Source of the DNA: Aldehydirespirator sp965203635
GTDB taxonomy: Bacteria > Actinomycetota > Acidimicrobiia > Acidimicrobiales > Aldehydirespiratoraceae
DNA: 64,000 bases
Direction of reading: 5' to 3'
Assembly: GCA_965203635.1 (NCBI GenBank)
Contig: OZ241903.1
Span: 310,001-374,000, forward strand
The notes under the pieces: generated by a model
What the model was told of the DNA's origin: nothing
Database searches by the model: none
What the model saw: the letters and a program-made list of their open reading frames with translations, nothing else
Shown: piece after piece, positions 59,434 to 64,000 of the stretch
How positions within the stretch are numbered: the stretch's first letter is position 1
Layout: each line of letters begins with the position of its first letter
Position numbers and translations under genes: made by a program

Positions 59434-61820
59434 GACGCACCTCCTTGGGCATCGGCGATGGCTCTCCAGACGGTCTGGGGCGACGCGGGCATGTCCACGT
59501 CGGTCACGCCCAGGTCGCGCAGGGCGTCCACCACGGCGTTGATCACCGCGGGGGCGGCGGCGATGGTCCCGGCCTCGCCCACGCCCTTGACCCCCATCGG
59601 GTTGGTGGGGCTGGGCGTTGCGTGGCTGTCGAGCCGGAACCGGGGCGCCTCCGCGGCCGACGGCACCAGGTAGTCGCCCAGGTTGGCCGACACGAGCTGG
59701 CCGTCGGAGTTGTAGACGGCGTCCTCGTACAGCGCCTGGGCCGCACCCTGCAGGATGCCCCCGTGCACCTGGCCCTCGACGATGAGCGGGTTGATCTGCA
59801 CGCCGCAGTCGTCCACCGCCACATAGTCGATGAGGTCCACGTCCCCGGTGTCGGTGTCGACCTCGACGATGGCGATGTGGGTGCCGTTGGGGAACGTGAA
59901 GTTGGGCGGGTCGTAGGTGACGTGGGCCTCGAGGTTGGGCTCCATCCCGTCGGGCAGGTCGTGGGCGGTGAACGCCGCGAAGGCGATCCCCGCCAGCGGA
60001 ACCTCGGCCTCGGGCGTGCCCCTCACCCGGAAGACACCCCCGGAGAACTCCAGGTCCTCCTCGCTGGCCTCCAGCTGGTGGGCCGCGATGGCCCGGGCCT
60101 TGTCGATCACCTTCTCGGTGGCCATGTAGACCGCCGTGCCGCCGACCGCCAGCGACCGGGACCCGTAGGTGTCAAGGCCGGTGGGGCTGACCGCGGTGTC
60201 GGAGTGCAGGACCTCCACGTCGTCGGGATCGACGCCGAGCTTGTCGGCCACGATCATCGACCAGCACGTCTCGTGACCCTGCCCGTGGGGCGTGGACCCG
60301 GTCACCACCTGCACCTTGCAGGTGGGCGAGATCCGTACCGTGGCCGCCTCCCAGCCGCCCGCGCCGTAGTCGAGCGACGCCAGCACCCGGCTGGGGGCCA
60401 GGCCGCACATCTCCACGTAGCTGGAGAAGCCGACGCCGATGCGCTTCGACGAGCCCGAGGCCCGCCGCTGGGCTTGTTCGGCCCGGCGCCCGTCGACGTC
60501 GGCCAGCGCGACCGCCTTGTCGAGCACGGTCTGGTAGTCGCCGCTGTCGAAGATGAGCCCGGCGGACGACGTGTACGGGAAGGCGTCGGCACCGATGAAG
60601 TTGCGGGCCCTGATCTCCTCGGGCGACACCCCCACCGACACAGCCAGCGAGTCCATGGCCCGCTCCACCGCGTAGGTGGCCTCGGGACGGCCCGCGCCCC
60701 GGTAGGCGTCGGTCGGGGTCCGGTTGGTGAAGACCGACGTGCACTCGAACATGTAGTTCGGGATGTCGTAGCAGCCGTGGTACAGGAACCCGCCCAGCAG
60801 CGGCACGCCCGGCGTGACCAGCTGCAGGTAGGCGCCCATGTCGGCCAGCAGCTTGACCCGCACCGCCGTCACCTTGCCGTCGGCGTCGGCGGCCAGCTCG
60901 ATGTGCTGGACCTGGCCCCGGCCCTGGATGGTGGACACCGCGGCCTCGGCCCGGCCCTCGGTCCAGCGCACCGGCGCACCCCGCTGCATCGCCAGGGCGC
61001 TGCACAGGATCTCCTCGGCGTAGACGTTGAGCTTGCAGCCGAAGCCGCCGCCCACCGACGGGGCAACCACCCGCAGCTTGTTCTCACCGATCCCCAGCAC
61101 GACTGCGGTCATCACCTTGAGGATGTGCGGGATCTGGGTGGCGGAGTACAGCGTGAGCTCGCCGCCGGCCGGCGACGGCACCGCGGCGCAGCCACGGGGC
61201 TCCATCGGCGCCGGGATGAGGCGCTGCTGGAGGTAGCGCTCGCTCACCACATGGGCGGCCTCCGCGAAGGCGGCGTCAATCGCCGGGGCGTTGTCGCCCC
61301 AGAGGCCCCACGTGTAGCACTCGTTGGACTCGAGGTCGGCGTGGACCAGCGGCGCACCGTCGGCCACCGCGTCCTCTATCTCGACCACCGCGGGCAGCGG
61401 CTCGTAGTCGACGACGACCGCGGCCGCGCCGTCGGCGGCGGCGTAGCGGGAGTCGGCCAGGACCACCGCCACCGCGTCGCCCACGTACTTGGCCGTGCCG
61501 CGGGCTACCGGCAGATGCGTCGGGTTCTTCATGTCGGGGGTGACCGGCCAGGCGCACGGCAGGGCGCCCTCGCCCCACAGCGGGGCCAGGTCCTCGCCGG
61601 ACAGCACCTCGTTCACGCCGTCGATCTCGAGGGCGGCGGAGCCGTCGATGCCGACGATGTTGGCGTGGGCCTCGCTGGAGCGAACCACGCCCACCCAGAT
61701 CGCGCCGGGCAGGGCGAGGTCGTCGATGAACTTGGCCTCCCCTGTCAGCAGGGCCGGGTCCTCCTTGCGGAGCCGTCGGGAGCCGACGTGGCCCGCAGGA
61801 GCGTCTTCGGTGATGGTCAT
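59430..61820 (-). CDS. coxL: Form II molybdenum hydroxylase large subunit (CoxL-like)
   Basis: 796 residues from ATG 61820, chosen because GGAGG stands 8 bases upstream and the coxS stop lies just before it; a GTG at 61829 would overlap. Family landmarks are MQRGAPVRWTEGR, TPTDAYRGAGRPEATY, TGSTPHGQGHETCWSMIVADKLG and the C-terminal MGVKGVGEAGTIAAAPAVINAV with the active-site Glu. The active-site loop AYRGAGR marks form II; form I CO dehydrogenase has AYxCSFR. CO oxidation is therefore not predicted, and an organic or N-heterocyclic substrate is more likely. Confidence 0.95.
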   Translation of the reverse strand: MTITEDAPAGHVGSRRLRKEDPALLTGEAKFIDDLALPGAIWVGVVRSSEAHANIVGIDGSAALEIDGVNEVLSGEDLAPLWGEGALPCAWPVTPDMKNPTHLPVARGTAKYVGDAVAVVLADSRYAAADGAAAVVVDYEPLPAVVEIEDAVADGAPLVHADLESNECYTWGLWGDNAPAIDAAFAEAAHVVSERYLQQRLIPAPMEPRGCAAVPSPAGGELTLYSATQIPHILKVMTAVVLGIGENKLRVVAPSVGGGFGCKLNVYAEEILCSALAMQRGAPVRWTEGRAEAAVSTIQGRGQVQHIELAADADGKVTAVRVKLLADMGAYLQLVTPGVPLLGGFLYHGCYDIPNYMFECTSVFTNRTPTDAYRGAGRPEATYAVERAMDSLAVSVGVSPEEIRARNFIGADAFPYTSSAGLIFDSGDYQTVLDKAVALADVDGRRAEQAQRRASGSSKRIGVGFSSYVEMCGLAPSRVLASLDYGAGGWEAATVRISPTCKVQVVTGSTPHGQGHETCWSMIVADKLGVDPDDVEVLHSDTAVSPTGLDTYGSRSLAVGGTAVYMATEKVIDKARAIAAHQLEASEEDLEFSGGVFRVRGTPEAEVPLAGIAFAAFTAHDLPDGMEPNLEAHVTYDPPNFTFPNGTHIAIVEVDTDTGDVDLIDYVAVDDCGVQINPLIVEGQVHGGILQGAAQALYEDAVYNSDGQLVSANLGDYLVPSAAEAPRFRLDSHATPSPTNPMGVKGVGEAGTIAAAPAVINAVVDALRDLGVTDVDMPASPQTVWRAIADAQGGAS

Positions 61821-61821
61821 G

Positions 61822-62292
61822 TCAGTCACCTCCCGAGCCCGCCGCGGCGAGCACGGCGTCGACGATGTTCTGGTAGCCGGTGCAGCGGCAGAGGTTGCCC
61901 TCGAGGCCGTGGCGCACGCCGCCCTCGTCGAGGCCGGGATACTCCTCCACCAGCGAGATGGCGGCCATCACCATGCCCGGCGTGCAGTAGCCGCACTGCA
62001 GGGCGTGGTGCTCGTGGAACGCCTGCTGCATGGGGTGCAGCGTTCCGTCGGCGTCGGCGACACCCTCGATGGTGGTGATGTCGGCACCGTCGGCCTGCAC
62101 CGCGAACATGGTGCAGGACTTGGCGGATTGGCCGTCCACCAGCACCGTGCACGCCCCGCAGCTGCTGGAGTCGCAGCCGACGTTCGTGCCCGTGAGCCCT
62201 AGGTCGTCGCGCAGCGCGTGCACCAGCAGGGTGCGAGGCTCCACTTCGAGGCTCCGTTCGGTGCCGTTGACGGTCAGGGTCACAGCTGTCAT
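61822..62292 (-). CDS. coxS: [2Fe-2S] subunit of molybdenum hydroxylase (CoxS type)
   Basis: 156 residues. Two iron-sulfur clusters are indicated: CDSSSCGACTVLVDGQSAKSC (about residues 40-60) for the plant-ferredoxin-type cluster, and CGYCTPGMVMA with CRCTGYQNIVDAVL (about 99-145) for the second. It passes electrons from the molybdenum site to FAD. It is the first gene of the coxSLM set; a repeat copy lies in the gap upstream. Confidence 0.95.
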   Translation of the reverse strand: MTAVTLTVNGTERSLEVEPRTLLVHALRDDLGLTGTNVGCDSSSCGACTVLVDGQSAKSCTMFAVQADGADITTIEGVADADGTLHPMQQAFHEHHALQCGYCTPGMVMAAISLVEEYPGLDEGGVRHGLEGNLCRCTGYQNIVDAVLAAAGSGGD

Positions 62293-62358
62293 GCGCTTCT
62301 CCCTGTGTTGACCGGTTGGGGACGCCCATCCTGTCGCGGATTCGAGCCGCTGTCGAGT

Positions 62359-62456
62359 GAGAGGCCGAGCGGGTAGGCGAGCGAATCCGACTCATACGGG
62401 CGAGGCCGTGGCCCGAGCGGCCCGTGAGCGCAGCGAACAAGAGCGGGAGACACCCC
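62359..62456 (-). repeat. Dispersed repeat, copy 5 (full length, inverted)
   Basis: 98 nt, core 62400-62443, opposite orientation to copies 1-4. Together with copy 4 it forms an inverted pair flanking coxSLM about 3.9 kb apart. It occupies most of the 233-bp gap between coxS and the nucleotidyltransferase gene. Confidence 0.88.
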
Positions 62457-62525
62457 ATGCCAACGCGACGGGCCTACACCTAGCCGCGCACGTTCCAAGA
62501 ACGGAAGCGGTTGCCCGGCCAGCAG

Positions 62526-63392
62526 TTAGGCGGTGCTCTCCGGGTCGGCCGCCGGGCGCCGAGCCAGCGCCGCACGGGCCGCCTCCAGGTCATCCGGGTT
62601 GGTGACCCCTATCCACGCCTCGGTGGTGGACACCATCCTCACCGACAGCGCCCCCTGGGCCATCCGTTCAGCCACGACCGTCGGAAGCAGGCACTCCGAG
62701 TCGGCGTCGTCGCGGTGGCCGGCCAGGAAACGCTCGAAGCTGTCGCCGATCCAGTCGAACGCCGCCAGCGGGAAGGCCCACAGGTTCATGGACACGATGG
62801 TCTCGTCGCTGAGTTCGGCGGCGGGTTCGGACGAAGTGACCGTGCCGTCGGCCCGGCGGGCCACCCCGTGATGCTCGACGATGCCCACGAGGCGGTCCCC
62901 GGAAACCTCGCACACGCCGCGGCTGACGCTGCCCGTGGCCGAGAGTGTCTGTGCGAGGCCGTATCCGCACAGGCAGGCCTCGTCATCGGCGAGGTCGGCC
63001 GCCGAGGCGGCCAGAGCCGACATCGCCTCCGGGCCGTAGTAGTCGTCGGCATTGCACACCACGAAGGGGCCGTCAACCTCGGCCGCGGCCACCAGGACGG
63101 CCTGAGCTGTGCCCCACGGCTTGGGCCGGGGCGCGCTGTGCGCGTCCTGGCGCACATAGGCGAAGGCGACGCCGACGCGCTGCAGGTCGCCGTGGCGGGC
63201 GCCGACATGGGTGCGCAGGACCGACTCGATCTCCGAGCGCACCACGAGCACCACCTTCGAGGCGCCCGCGCCCACCGCCGCCGAGATCGCGTAGTCGAGG
63301 AAGGCCTCGCCGTCGGGTCCGACCTCGACGAGCTGCTTGTCGCCGCCGAAGCGGCGACCGACGCCGGCGGCCATCACCACCAGCGTGAACAT
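62526..63392 (-). CDS. Nucleotidyltransferase-fold (NTP transferase) protein
   Basis: 288 residues. The sugar-nucleotidyltransferase signature lies at the N-terminus, LVVMAAGVGRRFGGDKQLVEVGPDG, with the G.G.R.F...K loop. VVCNADDYYGPEAMSAL supplies the metal-binding Asp region, and SETIVSMNLWAFP-like DETIVSMNLWAFPLAAF follows. It probably activates a sugar phosphate or similar with an NTP; the substrate is unknown. It lies 5 bases after a histidine phosphatase gene on the same strand, so the two are likely co-expressed. Confidence 0.82.
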   Translation of the reverse strand: MFTLVVMAAGVGRRFGGDKQLVEVGPDGEAFLDYAISAAVGAGASKVVLVVRSEIESVLRTHVGARHGDLQRVGVAFAYVRQDAHSAPRPKPWGTAQAVLVAAAEVDGPFVVCNADDYYGPEAMSALAASAADLADDEACLCGYGLAQTLSATGSVSRGVCEVSGDRLVGIVEHHGVARRADGTVTSSEPAAELSDETIVSMNLWAFPLAAFDWIGDSFERFLAGHRDDADSECLLPTVVAERMAQGALSVRMVSTTEAWIGVTNPDDLEAARAALARRPAADPESTA

Positions 63393-63397
63393 GCCTC

Positions 63398-64000
63398 TCA
63401 GCGCTCCAGCAGGTGGCGCACGTGGTGGGTCTCGTTCACGGAGCGGACCGTGCGCAGGCCGGTGCTGGACGCCGCGACCCGGGTGATGCCGCAGTAGTCG
63501 ACCAGCAGCGACAGCGGGTCGTCGATGCCGAGCAGGATCTGCAGGTACACGCCGGTCACCATGCCGTGGCAGAACACAGCCACCGTGCGGGAGCGGTTGG
63601 TGCGGATCACGTGCTCGAAGCCCCGCTCGACCCGGGCCCTGAACTCCTCGTACCCGTCCAGGAAGATCGTCTCGTTGATGTCGGCGTCGGGGTCGAAGTA
63701 GTGAGCGACCGACGGGTCGTCGCGCTCCATCTCCTCTGCGGGCACGTAGATCCGGGACCGATGATCGGACTCCCGGAGATCGTCGAGCAGCTCGATGGAG
63801 ACGCCGAGGCGGTCGGCGAGCGGCTCAGCCGTCTGCACCGCCCGCTTCATGCTGGAGGACACGACGTGGTCGATGCCCTCCTCGGCGAGGTGCTCGGCGG
63901 TGGCCTGGGCCTGGAGGTGGCCCAACTCGGCCAGCACCGGATCGGCCGACCCGCCCTCGGGGGCCTCGTCGCGCACGGGACGGGCGTGGCGGATCACCAG
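63398..64000 (-). CDS. Histidine phosphatase superfamily protein (5' end at window edge)
   Basis: About 200 residues are visible. The coding frame is open to the right edge (L-V-I-R-H at the boundary), so the start probably lies just outside. The catalytic His is in VIRHARPVR, the second part is VVSSSMKRAVQTAEPLADRLG, and the second catalytic His is in VAVFCHGMVTGVYL. It is a phosphoglycerate-mutase-like phosphatase of unknown substrate. It overlaps nothing and precedes the nucleotidyltransferase by 5 bases. The family is expanded here: this is the third histidine phosphatase in the window. Confidence 0.85.
   Translation of the reverse strand: MVIRHARPVRDEAPEGGSADPVLAELGHLQAQATAEHLAEEGIDHVVSSSMKRAVQTAEPLADRLGVSIELLDDLRESDHRSRIYVPAEEMERDDPSVAHYFDPDADINETIFLDGYEEFRARVERGFEHVIRTNRSRTVAVFCHGMVTGVYLQILLGIDDPLSLLVDYCGITRVAASSTGLRTVRSVNETHHVRHLLER

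Noticed and set aside
59430..62292. True aerobic CO dehydrogenase
   Set aside because: The active-site loop is AYRGAGR, typical of form II; the form I Cys is missing.

Overview
The window is a high-GC bacterial chromosome segment with short intergenic gaps and many 4-base gene overlaps. Several blocks point to Actinomycetota: the phosphatase-DUF3090-SCO1664 trio, a DUF3107 protein, a family-5 uracil-DNA glycosylase and a PdtaS-like kinase. The acyl-CoA/CoA-transferase/MaoC content and the complete System I cytochrome c maturation operon make a marine or soil Acidimicrobiia-type organism my best guess. That placement is an inference; there is no rRNA or other phylogenetic marker here. I saw no tRNA, rRNA, CRISPR array or intact insertion sequence.

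Layout. 0-7 kb is accessory DNA: the 3' end of a GmrSD-like (DUF262/DUF1524) nuclease, a convergent AT-richer gene for a proteasome-fold Ntn-hydrolase-like protein, two divergent DUF4143 ATPases separated by degenerate 23-nt repeats, a secreted DUF1524-like nuclease lipoprotein, and a Phd/VapC-type toxin-antitoxin pair. 7-21.7 kb carries an SLH-anchored metzincin-like protein, a 2-hydroxyacid dehydrogenase, an amidohydrolase, UDG, the actinobacterial trio, EtfBA, a lipid kinase, a glycerophosphodiesterase, a beta-lactamase-fold serine hydrolase and an acyl-CoA ligase. 21.7-29.7 kb is a purine or nucleoside uptake and catabolism locus: a BMP-type ABC transporter and a 5-formyl-THF cyclo-ligase-like gene on one strand, a GntR regulator and an 8-oxoguanine-deaminase-like enzyme on the other, with a perfect operator palindrome between them. 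29.7-36.3 kb holds a PdtaS-like kinase, DUF3107, Mrp, SixA, an HD protein, DUF3179 and an unknown gene. 36.3-43.0 kb is ccmABCDEFGH, with every junction a 4-base overlap. 43-48.5 kb has flavin/F420-type and SDR oxidoreductases, a secreted alpha/beta hydrolase, a MaoC hydratase and a LysR regulator. 48.5-55.0 kb has an inositol-phosphate-synthase-like gene, a double CaiB CoA-transferase, a thiolase and an HMG-CoA-synthase-like/DUF35 fusion. 55-64 kb has a Clp_N-RidA fusion, a HicAB pair, a gamma-glutamyltransferase, a form II coxMLS operon, a nucleotidyltransferase and a partial histidine phosphatase.

Three things stand out. First, the proteasome-like protein in the accessory left arm. Second, the fusion of a ClpC-type N-domain to a Rid protein that lacks the RidA catalytic arginine. 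Third, a dispersed ~98-bp repeat with a 44-nt core identical in four of five copies. The repeat sits at 3' ends of genes, supplies the C-terminal tail and stop codon of the UDG gene, and brackets coxMLS as an inverted pair. Family assignments come from reading motifs by eye; no database search was run.
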